NCBI GenBank assembly: GCA_016190665.1
Contig: JACPQD010000032.1
Location: forward strand, 1-64,000
Source: Chloroflexota bacterium
Lineage (GTDB): Bacteria; Chloroflexota; Dehalococcoidia; JACPQD01
DNA length: 64,000 bases
Direction of reading: 5' to 3'
This document shows, one piece after another, positions 25,575 through 33,752 of the stretch; position 1 is the stretch's first letter, and each line of letters starts with the position of its first letter. Under the pieces are notes generated by a model. The model was not told the DNA's origin. It did not search any database and worked only from the letters and a program-made list of their open reading frames with translations. The position numbers and the translations under genes are program-made.

Positions 25575-26282
25575 ATGCTCAAACGGATCGGCATGACAGC
25601 AGCGGTGGTTATCACAGCAATGATCCTCTCGGGTTGCTCCCCCTCGTATGGGCCCAGCGTGGGAGGGGGTGCACCTCCTCCCTCTCCCACGACCAGGCTG
25701 CCCAGCACCCGGAGCGAAGCTCCTTCGCCCGGGTCGCCTGCGGCCGGAAACGCTACTACCAGCATCGCCACGCCCGCTAACGTGGGCGCTGCGGCGGCGC
25801 CAACGGCTGGACTGCCAGCGGGTGGAGTCGTGGCCCCCTCTCCGACGGTTCCCGCCTCTGGGGCTGCTCCCTCTCCCACAGCCGGTCCGCCGGCTACGCG
25901 GGGCGGCGCCATCTCCGGCGGCAGCCTGAATAGAAGCCCCGTAAACGGGCTTTCTCAGTCCAGTAAAGGAGGGGCCGTAACTATCGACGTGAAGTGGCTT
26001 GGGGGGGAGAAAGGGTCCTTCGCCTTCAGCGTGACCATGGACACGCACTCAGTGGACCTGGACGGCTATGATCTGGGGAAGCTCGCGAGCTTTCGCGATA
26101 ACACGGGGAACGTGTACCGCCCCACATCGTGGACGGCCGCCGCGGGAGGCCATCATCGCAGCGGCAACCTGATCTTCGGTCCTCTTCCCGTCAAAGTGAT
26201 AGAGGAGGCCAAGTACGTCGAGCTGGTTATCCAGGATGTGGCTGGCGTCAAAGAGCGCATCCTCAGGTGGGAGTTGGGATGA
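25575..26282 (+). CDS. Lipoprotein of unknown function
   Basis: A 235-residue lipoprotein (ILSGC, Cys21) with a long Pro/Ala/Ser/Thr-rich linker to about residue 135 and a C-terminal beta-rich domain (VTIDVKWLGGEKGSFAF through ELVIQDVAGV). This domain type is often extracytoplasmic; no function is assigned. GAGG precedes ATG 25575; the longer ORF start is unsupported. The stop overlaps the start of the following membrane-protein gene. Probably the second gene of the operator-controlled operon. Confidence 0.78.
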   Translation: MLKRIGMTAAVVITAMILSGCSPSYGPSVGGGAPPPSPTTRLPSTRSEAPSPGSPAAGNATTSIATPANVGAAAAPTAGLPAGGVVAPSPTVPASGAAPSPTAGPPATRGGAISGGSLNRSPVNGLSQSSKGGAVTIDVKWLGGEKGSFAFSVTMDTHSVDLDGYDLGKLASFRDNTGNVYRPTSWTAAAGGHHRSGNLIFGPLPVKVIEEAKYVELVIQDVAGVKERILRWELG

Positions 26283-26854
26283 TGGCTGTGAGCTGCGTCG
26301 GGAGCGGCCCAAGCGTGAAGAGGCATGTCGCCATAGGCGTGGGAGCTGCCGCCTTACTTCTTCTGGTGTATGTCGGTATTGTCAGCGCCGCCCAGGGGCT
26401 GGACCATGCGTTGGACCAGGCGGCCAGCCTCTGGTACTGGATGTTGCTCCTGGCGGCCGGCCTCGGGGCGCAGGTTGGCCTTTTCTCCTTCATCAGGCAG
26501 GGCTTGAGGGAACGCCGGGCCGCCGAGGCGGCCAACGTAGCCGCCTCCGGCGGTGTATCCGCAGGGTCGATGGTAGCCTGCTGCGCCCATCACCTCAGTG
26601 ATGTCTTGCCCATCCTCGGCCTTTCTGGGGTTGCCGGCTTCCTGGCGAGCTACCAGGTGTTCTTCCTCATCGTCGGCATTCTCTCCAACGCTATCGGCAT
26701 TACCATGATGCTGGAGACCATACAGAAAGCCGGCTTGTGTCCTTTGGTGGCGCGCCTTCCTTGGGACATAACCCGGATAAGAAAAGGGGTTATCGCTTCG
26801 TCGGCAGTGGTGGCCGTGGTGGCGCTGGTCATCACCGGCGGGGCGCAGGTCTAG
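26279..26854 (+). CDS. Four-helix membrane protein with CCAHH motif
   Basis: A 191-residue protein with about five hydrophobic segments. The central region SMVACCAHHLSDVLPILGLSG places two Cys and two His next to a membrane helix, an arrangement suited to binding a soft metal such as copper or mercury; a later Cys lies in GLCPLV. Position beside a csoR remnant and a short GMGCGMGRH protein supports a metal role, which remains inference. The start (ATG 26279 or 26282) overlaps the upstream stop. Confidence 0.78.
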   Translation: MMAVSCVGSGPSVKRHVAIGVGAAALLLLVYVGIVSAAQGLDHALDQAASLWYWMLLLAAGLGAQVGLFSFIRQGLRERRAAEAANVAASGGVSAGSMVACCAHHLSDVLPILGLSGVAGFLASYQVFFLIVGILSNAIGITMMLETIQKAGLCPLVARLPWDITRIRKGVIASSAVVAVVALVITGGAQV

Positions 26855-27131
26855 GAAAACCCAGCGACTGAGCGGCACACACGGGCCGCGCTTCTTGTCA
26901 ACGGGCTCCAGAGAAACCCCAGGAAGGGCTGCTCGGAACGGCCCCGAGTCCATCGGGGGGGACTATCCCGATTCCTTGCCGCGAAGAGAGGAGGTGTATC
27001 GCCAAAGAAGTAAGCCAACGTCGCCGCAGGCCCCGATGAAAACGGGGCGCAACCTTATTGGGGAAAGGACACAGTACTCCCCACTAATATGCACTCTCTT
27101 CTCCTGCCCAATGTGATGGCGCCTCGTCAGG

Positions 27132-27329
27132 CTACCTTCTGGTGTATCGCTCCACTACCTCTACCAGTTCCTTCACGTAATCGTGGCTCTTGTTGTTCCG
27201 ACTGATGGCATCCTTAATGCAACCCTCGATATGGTCCTTCATGATAATGGCGGCTACCTTCTGTGTCCCGGCGATTATTGAGTAAAGCTGATTAAGCACA
27301 TCAACGCAGTACTTGTCCTCTTCAACCAT
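27132..27329 (-). pseudogene. 5'-truncated CsoR/FrmR-family metal-sensing repressor
   Basis: The last 65 codons of a DUF156 (CsoR/RcnR/FrmR) repressor: MVEEDKYCVDVLNQL, then KDHIEGCIKDAI, keeping the Cys-His-Cys metal ligands of the copper-sensor subgroup. The normal N-terminal helix (about 25 residues, with the RIEGQVRG motif) is missing. Upstream of codon RMVEED the frame runs into the antisense strand of an ABC permease gene that is itself truncated. The fragment therefore ends at a recombination junction near 27330-27350. Residual function is doubtful because the DNA-binding N-terminal helix is lost. Confidence 0.82.
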
Positions 27330-27339
27330 CCTCCGCTTG

Positions 27340-27867
27340 CTTCGTCTCCAGGACAGCACCAGTTTCGTCCTGGTGAAGGGGGACAAGCCCATCTCTGAGC
27401 GTCTGAAGCAGGCCCTGCCTGAGACCAACGTTATCGATAAGGAGACAGTTGCCCGCAACGATGTGACTCTGATTGGTGGATCGTTCAGCATTCCTCTGCG
27501 TCTCATGGTATTGATCGCCGTCGGCATCGGAGCTTTGCTGGTAGGACTGACCATCTACTCATTGACCGTGGAACGGGTGCGCGAATACGGCGTGCTCAAA
27601 GCGATTGGCATGGGCAATAGGCGCCTCTACGGCGTTATCATGCGTCAGGCGTTGGTCGCTGCTGCTGTCGGCGTTGTGGCTTCCCTCCCCTTGACCTTGC
27701 TGGTGGCCGCAGCCATACAAGCTACCTGGCCGCAGTTTCTGGTGGTAGTAGACCAGACATCAATCTTCCAGGCAGCCGGTGGCGGACTTCTCATGGCGCT
27801 CATAGCGGCGCTACTGCCGGCCAGATACGCTGCGAGCGTGGATCCGGCCGAAGTCTTCAGGCGTTAG
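27340..27867 (+). pseudogene. 5'-truncated FtsX-like ABC transporter permease
   Basis: About 175 codons of an ABC permease (FtsX/MacB type). The end of the periplasmic domain (STSFVLVKGDKPISERL) and the three C-terminal membrane helices with VERVREYGVLKAIGM are present; the first membrane helix and most of the extracytoplasmic domain are absent. The C terminus PAEVFRR is intact and 13 bp precede the next permease gene. The break coincides with the truncated csoR, indicating one deletion that removed both 5' ends, or an assembly join. An in-frame start could still give a short product, but it would lack half the fold. Confidence 0.8.
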
Positions 27868-27880
27868 GGAGGTAGGCGTA

Positions 27881-28990
27881 ATGGTGTCAGTAGCGCGCCG
27901 CAATTTGTTCCAAGACAAGACTAGCCTGCTCATCAGCGTCGGCGGAGTCGCCTTCGCCTTGCTCCTTGTCCTGACGCTGGATGCCCTGGTCGCTGGTTCT
28001 CTGCAACAGATAACCGCCTATATCAACGAGACCAAAGCGGATGTGTACGTTGCCCAGACCGATGTGCGCACCATGCACATGTCCGCCTCGGCTCTGCCCG
28101 TATCGCAGGCTGAGAAGATCCAGCGATTGGACGGTGTGGCACGGGTTGAGCCCATCCTGTACACCAGCAACTTCGTTGCGGCTGGCGACAACCGGCTTCT
28201 CGCCTACGTCATCGGCTTCGACTCTTCGTCCCGAGCTGGCGGTCCCTGGAAGCTATCTTCCGGTGATGCGAACATTGAGCACGGCGAAGCGGTCATCGAT
28301 GCTGTGGCCGCAGGGAAGCTCGGGGTCGGTATCGGCGATGAGGTCATGGTAATGGGATCGCCCTTCCGCGTGCGGGCGCTATCCTCCGGCGCCACTAATT
28401 TCATAAACTCACTGGCCTTTGTCCGTTTCGATGATTTTGCCGCCTTACGTCGGTCTGATGGGGTTGCCAGCTACCTGCTGGTATGGTTAACCGAAGGCGT
28501 ATCCGCAGAAGAAGGCGCGAGGCGTATCCGCTCGGCCGTCGACGACGTGAGCGTGGTGACACGGTCCGAGTTCGCCACGGAGGAGGGACGCCTGGTGCTC
28601 GATATGACCGCCGAGATCATGGTCATCATGAATTCCATCGGATTTCTCATCGGCCTGGCGGCGGGTGGCCTTACCATCTACACTGCCAGCGTGCGCAAGC
28701 TGAGGGAATACGGCGTCCTCAAGGCGCTCGGCGCCACAAATACCTGGTTGTACCGCGGGGTAGGCGAGCAGGCCCTTTTGGCTATCGCCATCGGCTCGGT
28801 CGTATCCGTGATCCTGGCCTTTGCACTCTCTGGCCTCTTGAGTCTGCTCGTGCCGGAAGTCCCGCTTCGCGTTGAGCTTCCCTCGATAGCCAAAGTATTC
28901 GGCGCCGCTACCTCGATTTCCATTGTCGCTGCCATGGCCCCAGTGCGGCAGATGGCTGCCCTGGACCCTGTGGCGGTCTTTCGCCGCTAG
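27881..28990 (+). CDS. FtsX-like ABC transporter permease
   Basis: A 369-residue permease with one N-terminal helix (about 16-38), a large extracytoplasmic MacB_PCD-like domain, and three C-terminal helices containing KLREYGVLKALGATN and ending PVAVFRR. It is a full-length counterpart of the truncated copy just upstream and resembles DevC/LolC-type exporters. With the ATPase that follows 23 bp later it forms an exporter; YHS fusion of the ATPase suggests a metal-related role. Confidence 0.9.
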   Translation: MVSVARRNLFQDKTSLLISVGGVAFALLLVLTLDALVAGSLQQITAYINETKADVYVAQTDVRTMHMSASALPVSQAEKIQRLDGVARVEPILYTSNFVAAGDNRLLAYVIGFDSSSRAGGPWKLSSGDANIEHGEAVIDAVAAGKLGVGIGDEVMVMGSPFRVRALSSGATNFINSLAFVRFDDFAALRRSDGVASYLLVWLTEGVSAEEGARRIRSAVDDVSVVTRSEFATEEGRLVLDMTAEIMVIMNSIGFLIGLAAGGLTIYTASVRKLREYGVLKALGATNTWLYRGVGEQALLAIAIGSVVSVILAFALSGLLSLLVPEVPLRVELPSIAKVFGAATSISIVAAMAPVRQMAALDPVAVFRR

Positions 28991-29013
28991 ATTCTCGTGA
29001 AAGGGTTACCCAC

Positions 29014-29862
29014 ATGAAGGATACCGCATTATTGATGGAAAACGTTTCGAGGCGCTTCGGAGCGGGGGCAACTGAGGTGACGGCAGTGCGCGACGTGTCA
29101 CTGGAGGTCCGCAAGGGAGAGATAGTGCTTATCATGGGCCCCTCCGGAAGCGGCAAGACGACTCTTCTGCTGATGATGGGTGCTTTGCTTCACCCCAGCT
29201 CGGGCCGTATTCAGCTCGATGGCAGGGAAATCTCGTCCCTGCCGGAGGCGAAGCTCCCCGAGATACGCATCAACCACTTCGGGTTCATTTTCCAGGACTT
29301 CAACCTTCTCTCCGCCTTGACCGCCCGCGAGAATGTGGAGGTGGCTTTGAACCTGGCGGGCATCACCGGTCGCGAGGCTGCGGAGCACGCGGCAGACATC
29401 CTGCGCCAACTGGACCTGGGCGACCGGCTGGATTTCCGGCCGGCCCAGCTGTCAGGCGGCGAGAAGCAGCGAGTCGCCATTGCCCGCGCTCTGGCCAACG
29501 ACCCGTCCATTATCCTGGCGGACGAGCCCACGGCCAACCTGGACAGTCGGATTGGCCATGAGATCATGCGGTTGCTACGCCAAATTGCCCGGGATCAGGG
29601 ACGGAGCGTTATCATTGTCAGCCACGACCAGCGGATCAAGGATATCGCTGACCGCGTCCTGTGGATGGAAGACGGCGAGTTTAAGGCCATCTCCGCCAGG
29701 GCGGAAGACCCAGTTTGCCGCATGTCGGTCGATTGTGAAAGCGCATATAGCGCCGAATGGCGTGGTCAGCGATACTATTTCTGTGCAGAAGGATGCCGGG
29801 ATCAGTTCCTCGCCGGCCCCCCGGCCCATGGACCTGATGGAGTTGACTATCGTGGAAGATAA
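29014..29862 (+). CDS. ABC transporter ATPase fused to a C-terminal YHS-like metal domain
   Basis: A 282-residue protein. Residues 1-225 are a LolD/MacB-type ATPase with Walker A GPSGSGKT (42-49), signature LSGGEKQRV (147 on), Walker B IILADEP (167 on) and H-loop SHD. Residues 231-267 are a YHS-like domain (DPVCRMSVD...[11 protein letters not shown]) with Cys235, Cys241, Cys257 and Cys261. YHS domains accompany copper-transporting P-type ATPases and mercury proteins and can bind metal. The fusion suggests the transporter senses or handles a metal ion. The last 15 residues look out of family; another frame stays open to 29932. Confidence 0.9.
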   Translation: MKDTALLMENVSRRFGAGATEVTAVRDVSLEVRKGEIVLIMGPSGSGKTTLLLMMGALLHPSSGRIQLDGREISSLPEAKLPEIRINHFGFIFQDFNLLSALTARENVEVALNLAGITGREAAEHAADILRQLDLGDRLDFRPAQLSGGEKQRVAIARALANDPSIILADEPTANLDSRIGHEIMRLLRQIARDQGRSVIIVSHDQRIKDIADRVLWMEDGEFKAISARAEDPVCRMSVDCESAYSAEWRGQRYYFCAEGCRDQFLAGPPAHGPDGVDYRGR

Positions 29863-29974
29863 AGTGGTGGTAAACACGGGCAAGATAACCCAGCGTGAGC
29901 GATGGGACCAGAGCCAGGCGGTGAAAGTCTGATCACTGAATTAGGGGAATTATGAAGTAGGGCTTGGGATTTCT

Positions 29975-30145
29975 ATGCTCCACCGCGAGACGAAAGTGGA
30001 TAAGGAAGTGAAAGAGATAGTGGAGAGGGCAGGCGCCGAAATTGACGACCTGGTGGAACTGCTGGCCAGCAATATGTCCGCCGAACTAACCACCCCGGCC
30101 AGATTGAAGAAGGTAATCGGCGATGCAGAGCGGGAGCGGCGGTGA
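29975..30145 (+). CDS. Small acidic helical protein
   Basis: A 56-residue ORF (start MLHRETKVDKEV) with an amphipathic charged helix and a basic end (RLKKVIGDAERERR). Codon use resembles the neighbours. It lies between the YHS-ATPase and the cupredoxin gene on the same strand with a weak TTGGGA ribosome site. No family recognised. Confidence 0.45.
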   Translation: MLHRETKVDKEVKEIVERAGAEIDDLVELLASNMSAELTTPARLKKVIGDAERERR

Positions 30146-30203
30146 CAGAGAGAGACTTGTTCCAGCCCTCATCACCTGTCATTCTTGTTGTTCGATTTGT
30201 TCA

Positions 30204-30725
30204 ATGAAAAAAGGGACATGGCGCGTCCGGCCAATTATACATCGTGCGATGGAGGTGGGAGTCGCGACAGGCCTGATTGCCTTCACCCTCGGCGTTGCGC
30301 TGGCGGCCTGTGTCTGCGTTGTCCGGCAGAGGAGAATTCGGGCGCAGTTGACCGATCAGGGCTTTCAGCAGTTCGAGATAGTGGTAAAGGGCCGGTACAT
30401 CCCTGACGTAGTCAAAGTCAGGCGAGGCATACCCCTGCGGCTGTATTTCAAACGCGAGGAGGACACGCCCTGCTCGGAGCACGTGATCTTCTCCGAGTGC
30501 AACATTGCGGCCCGGCTGCCCGGCTATCAGCGGACCATGGTTTCCTTCACCCCCGCCAAGTGCGGCGAAATCCTCTTCACCTGCGCCTTCGGGCACTACC
30601 AAGGGAGGCTGATAGTGGTTGAGCCAACGAGGCGAGATCTGGCGCGGGTACTCGCAGGGCAAGAGCAGATCATCGGCGGAGGCGGGCGCGGGGTCCTCGT
30701 GGGTGGGAAGGGAGAGGGACTGTAG
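30204..30725 (+). CDS. Membrane-anchored cupredoxin-like protein
   Basis: A 173-residue protein with one N-terminal membrane helix (about residues 18-38) and a cupredoxin (EfeO/plastocyanin-like) domain: FEIVVKGRYIPDVVKVRRGIPLRLYF, EDTPCSEHVIF, and the copper-loop-like region FTPAKCGEILFTCAFGHYQG. Cys and His ligands in these two segments suggest copper binding outside the cytoplasm. This domain class often appears with copper efflux ATPases. The start could be ATG 30204 or 30249. Confidence 0.85.
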   Translation: MKKGTWRVRPIIHRAMEVGVATGLIAFTLGVALAACVCVVRQRRIRAQLTDQGFQQFEIVVKGRYIPDVVKVRRGIPLRLYFKREEDTPCSEHVIFSECNIAARLPGYQRTMVSFTPAKCGEILFTCAFGHYQGRLIVVEPTRRDLARVLAGQEQIIGGGGRGVLVGGKGEGL

Positions 30726-30731
30726 CGGCGC

Positions 30732-30786
30732 GCGGACGCGACGAAGCGCGTCCCTCCTATGCGGACGCAACGGAGCGCGTCCCTCC
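30732..30786. repeat. Two tandem GGACGC...GCGTCC hairpin repeats
   Basis: Two 26-bp units (30732-30757 and 30761-30786), GCGGACGCGACGAAGCGCGT and a one- or two-base variant, each followed by CCCTCC. Each folds as a 6-7 bp GC stem. They lie at the convergent ends of the cupredoxin and histidine kinase genes, and the second unit encodes the last residues of the kinase. They could serve as a bidirectional terminator. Confidence 0.65.
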
Positions 30787-32184
30787 TTGGCCGCGGTCCA
30801 GAGGGAGCAGGACCGTAAGAACGCTCCCCTTGCCGAGGGTGCTCTCCACCGCTATTTCGCCTCCGTGCTGCTCCACAATCCATTTCGCTACAGCCAGTCC
30901 CAGACCCGTGCCGGCGCTGCTATGGGCGCGGCCTTCCTTAGTGCGATAAAACCGCTCGAAGATATGGGGGATGTCCCCCTTCGCGATGCCGATCCCCGTG
31001 TCCGCAACCTTCACCGTGGCCATCGCCCCATTCTTATGTAAGGACAGCCTCACTTCCCCTGAGGGCGTGTACCTGATAGCGTTGTCCACCAGAATGAGGA
31101 TCAACTGCTTGATGCGGTCGGGGTCTGCCAGAAGCGAGACCTCGTCGATGTCCTCGATACTGACTTTGATTCCCCTGGCCAGGACTCTGGCCTCGCCAAA
31201 GACCTCCAGCAGCAGACGGTCCAATTGCGTTGGTCTCAGCATCAACTTCTGGCCGGCGTCAGCGCGCGCCAGCGAGAGGAGATCGTGGACCAGGCGCCCC
31301 ATGCGGCGGGCTTCAGCGCTGGCGGCCCCCAACAGCGCCTTACGCTCCTCCTCAGGTAACTCATCTCCACGCTTGTCCAGAAGTTCCAGATTAGCCTGTA
31401 CGGCGGTGAGCGGCGCACGCAACTCGTGGGAAGCATCGGCCAGGAACCGCTGCTGCGCCGCATAAGCTTCCTCCAGGCTGGCCAGCATCTCATTGAAGGT
31501 CACGCCGAGCTGTCCCAACTCGTCGCGGGAGCCCGTGTCCTCCAGCCGGCGCGAGAAACCCCGGGATAGGGCAATGGCCCGGGCTGTCTGTGTTATCGCG
31601 GCAATCGGCTTCAGCGCCCCGCCGGCGACTGCCCAGGCGACAGCTCCGGCCAAGGACGCGGCAGCTACTCCCGTCATCAGCAGCGCCAGACGCAGGCGAT
31701 CGAGAAAAGCGTAGGCCTCGCTATAAGATTGCCCTACCTGGACGAGGCCGACAATCTCCTCGCCCACATACAGGGGCTGGACGTATACGCGTACCCGCCG
31801 GTCTCCCACCAGCCCGGTATAGAAGGACCCCATGCCGGAGCGCGCCACGGCCGCATAAGCCTCCTCCTTGCCGGGAAGCTCCTGCTCCCCCAGGCTGGCG
31901 GAACGCGCCACGACGGAACGCGTGGGCGCCTCCACCACCTGGACGTAGACGCCCGGTGATTCGAAGGCATCGATACTCGGCAGCTCGATGTGAAGAATGC
32001 CAGAGGAGGCGCTGGGGCGGGCGCGGATGGCGCCTGCAATATGATGGGCCCGGGCGGCGACGGCGTCATCGGCCTCATTCACCAGACGGACATCCATCAC
32101 CAGATAGAGAACGGAGCTGAACACCACCAGGACCGCTACCAGTACTGAGGTGTACCAGAGGGCGAGTCGGAGACGAATAGACAA
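30757..32184 (-). CDS. Two-component sensor histidine kinase
   Basis: A 475-residue kinase: helix 1 (about 8-32), an extracytoplasmic sensor of about 130 residues, helix 2 (about 168-190), HAMP (PIAAITQTARAIA), HisKA with His253 in ASHELRAPL, and HATPase_c with VDNAIRYTP, DTGIGI, FERFYR and GTGLGLAV. Organisation matches CusS/EnvZ-type metal or envelope sensors. It lies 6 bp after the response regulator gene in one operon. The C-terminal RSVASA is encoded by a repeat unit. Confidence 0.94.
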   Translation of the reverse strand: MSIRLRLALWYTSVLVAVLVVFSSVLYLVMDVRLVNEADDAVAARAHHIAGAIRARPSASSGILHIELPSIDAFESPGVYVQVVEAPTRSVVARSASLGEQELPGKEEAYAAVARSGMGSFYTGLVGDRRVRVYVQPLYVGEEIVGLVQVGQSYSEAYAFLDRLRLALLMTGVAAASLAGAVAWAVAGGALKPIAAITQTARAIALSRGFSRRLEDTGSRDELGQLGVTFNEMLASLEEAYAAQQRFLADASHELRAPLTAVQANLELLDKRGDELPEEERKALLGAASAEARRMGRLVHDLLSLARADAGQKLMLRPTQLDRLLLEVFGEARVLARGIKVSIEDIDEVSLLADPDRIKQLILILVDNAIRYTPSGEVRLSLHKNGAMATVKVADTGIGIAKGDIPHIFERFYRTKEGRAHSSAGTGLGLAVAKWIVEQHGGEIAVESTLGKGSVLTVLLPLDRGQGGTRSVASA

Positions 32185-32190
32185 TTCCGC

Positions 32191-32871
32191 TTACTCCGAG
32201 TCTCGGAGAACGTAGCCCACGCCGCGCACGGTCTGGATGAGCCGCTTCCCGCCTTTCTCGTCCAGCTTGCTGCGGAGGTATCTTATGTAGACGTCCAGGA
32301 TGTTGTCGTTGCCGCCAAAGTCGTAGCCCCACACTTTTTCAACTATCATCTCCCGCGTAAGGACCGCCTCCGGGTTCCGCATCAAGAGCAGCAGGAGCTC
32401 GTACTCTGTCTTGGTGAGGTCGATCTTGGCGTCGCCTCGCTTCACCAGCCGCGCCGTGGTGTCGAGGCTGAGGTCCCGGTAACGCAGCAGCTCTCGCGCC
32501 ACGGGCTCTCGCCGGCGCAGCAGGGCGCGTATCCTGGCCAGCAAGACTTCGAAGACAAAGGGCTTGGTGACATATTCGTCGGCGCCGGTTTCAAGTCCGA
32601 GCACCTGGTCCGCTACCGCGTCCTTGGCAGTGAGCATCAGTATGGGCAGCTTCGCGTCCACCGCGCGCAGGCGACGACAGACTTCGAGGCCGTCCATGCC
32701 TGGCATCATGATGTCCAGGATGACCAGGTCCGGGGGCCGCTCCCGCGCGATCTCGATTCCCCCTCTACCATTGGCCGCAACGTCCACGACGTATCCCTCG
32801 TACCCCAGGCCCCGCCTCAGGACGCCCGCGATACTGCTGTCATCATCTATAACCAGAATGCGTTCCCTCAT
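32191..32871 (-). CDS. OmpR/PhoB-family response regulator
   Basis: A 226-residue regulator. The receiver domain has Asp53 in [11 protein letters not shown], Thr81 and Lys103; the C-terminal winged helix shows [22 protein letters not shown] and VRGVGYVL. It is paired with the downstream kinase. OmpR-type proteins bind direct repeats one helical turn apart; exactly such repeats lie in the divergent promoter region at 32973-32999 and upstream of the small membrane protein at 25300, so these are likely targets. Confidence 0.95.
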   Translation of the reverse strand: MRERILVIDDDSSIAGVLRRGLGYEGYVVDVAANGRGGIEIARERPPDLVILDIMMPGMDGLEVCRRLRAVDAKLPILMLTAKDAVADQVLGLETGADEYVTKPFVFEVLLARIRALLRRREPVARELLRYRDLSLDTTARLVKRGDAKIDLTKTEYELLLLLMRNPEAVLTREMIVEKVWGYDFGGNDNILDVYIRYLRSKLDEKGGKRLIQTVRGVGYVLRDSE

Positions 32872-32972
32872 GCAGTCTTCCTCTCTCTATATCCAGAATT
32901 ATGCTGTTTTTGGACGGCAAGGTCAACCCGGCTGGCGAGACTCCCTCGGCCGACCGCGATTCTCATTCGGTA

Positions 32973-33015
32973 TTAAGGTTTCGTTAATCCTCGGTTAAGA
33001 CGCCACAGCTAAAAT
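32973..33015 (+). promoter_or_regulatory. Triple TTAAG operator and -10 box of the TlpA-like gene
   Basis: TTAAG (32973), TTAAT (32984) and TTAAG (32995) are spaced exactly 11 bp. TAAAAT (33010-33015) starts 11 bp after the last repeat, the same distance as in the copy at 25226. The TlpA-like start codons at 33022-33025 lie about where transcription should begin, so the mRNA may be leaderless. The site also lies upstream of the divergent response regulator gene. Confidence 0.62.
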
Positions 33016-33024
33016 GATCTTGTG

Positions 33025-33651
33025 ATGCTTGGGATTTCACCCGATGACCCGACCCCATTGAAGGAGGCCTCCAGTGGCCGCCTCTTCTCGGTGCGCCGGG
33101 CCATGGTCGGCCTGCTGGTCGCGTTGGCTGTGGGTGGGTTTGCTTATGCAGCTACCCTTGGCGACGGCCGCGGCGGCAGCGAGAGCGGCCTCTTTGCATC
33201 GGCGGCAACCGGGGCGATGCCTCGCGCGGCCCGCGGCGAGCAAGCTCCGGATTTCACGCTTCCGGACTTGAACGGCGAGCTGGTAAGCCTGAGCGGCCTT
33301 CGGGGGAGGCCGGTGGTGCTCTTCTTCTGGACCACCTGGTGACAGTGGTGCCGTCGGGAGTTGCCCGAACTGGAGGCCACGTACAAGAAACTCAAGTCCC
33401 GCGGGCTGGTGGTGCTGGGCATCGACTTCGGGGAGGACAAAGCTGTGGTGGAGACCGCGGTTAGAGAGTTCGGGTTGTCCTTCCCGGTGCTATTGGACAC
33501 GTATGGGCAAGTAAACAAGACATATCGCACGGATGTCACCGGGCACCCGGCCCATTATTTCATCGACAAGTCAGGCAGGATTGTGGACACGCGGGTGGGG
33601 TACACCAACGAGGCGCAACTTACGACCAGACTAAGCTCCCTCGTTGAGTGA
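33025..33651 (+). CDS. TlpA/ResA-like thioredoxin with in-frame TGA at the first redox cysteine (probable selenoprotein)
   Basis: A 208-residue frame if TGA is read as Sec. A single N-terminal helix (about 27-47) anchors a periplasm-facing thioredoxin domain: [28 protein letters not shown], then TGA-CAG-TGG-TGC, i.e. U106-Q-W-C109 in place of the family CxxC, followed in the same frame by [25 protein letters not shown], and the cis-proline loop [10 protein letters not shown]. TlpA/ResA proteins reduce apocytochrome c or related thiols during cytochrome c maturation, and the ccm genes follow downstream. Conventional calling would split this gene at 33342/33361. A hairpin follows the TGA. GTG 33022 is an alternative start. 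Confidence 0.85.
33343..33372 (+). promoter_or_regulatory. SECIS-like hairpin after the TlpA TGA
   Basis: TCGGG-AGTTG-CCCGA (33354-33368) forms a five-pair stem whose loop begins 17 nt after the TGA, with an outer CAGT/ACTG pairing (33343-33346 with 33369-33372). The loop contains GTTG, also found at the same distance in the CcdA/DsbD-like gene. Position and apical GU fit bacterial SECIS elements. Confidence 0.55.
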
Positions 33652-33752
33652 CGCCAGGGCGGCATCGAGGCGATCGCCGGAAAGGCGCCACAAAGGCATA
33701 ACTTAGACGACGCGAGCGCGTCGGCTCAGACAGACCCAGGAGGTGCAAACAG

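Noticed and set aside
27030..27048. GCCCCG/CGGGGC hairpin as an intrinsic terminator
   Set aside because: The stem is short, there is no T-run, and no intact gene ends directly before it.
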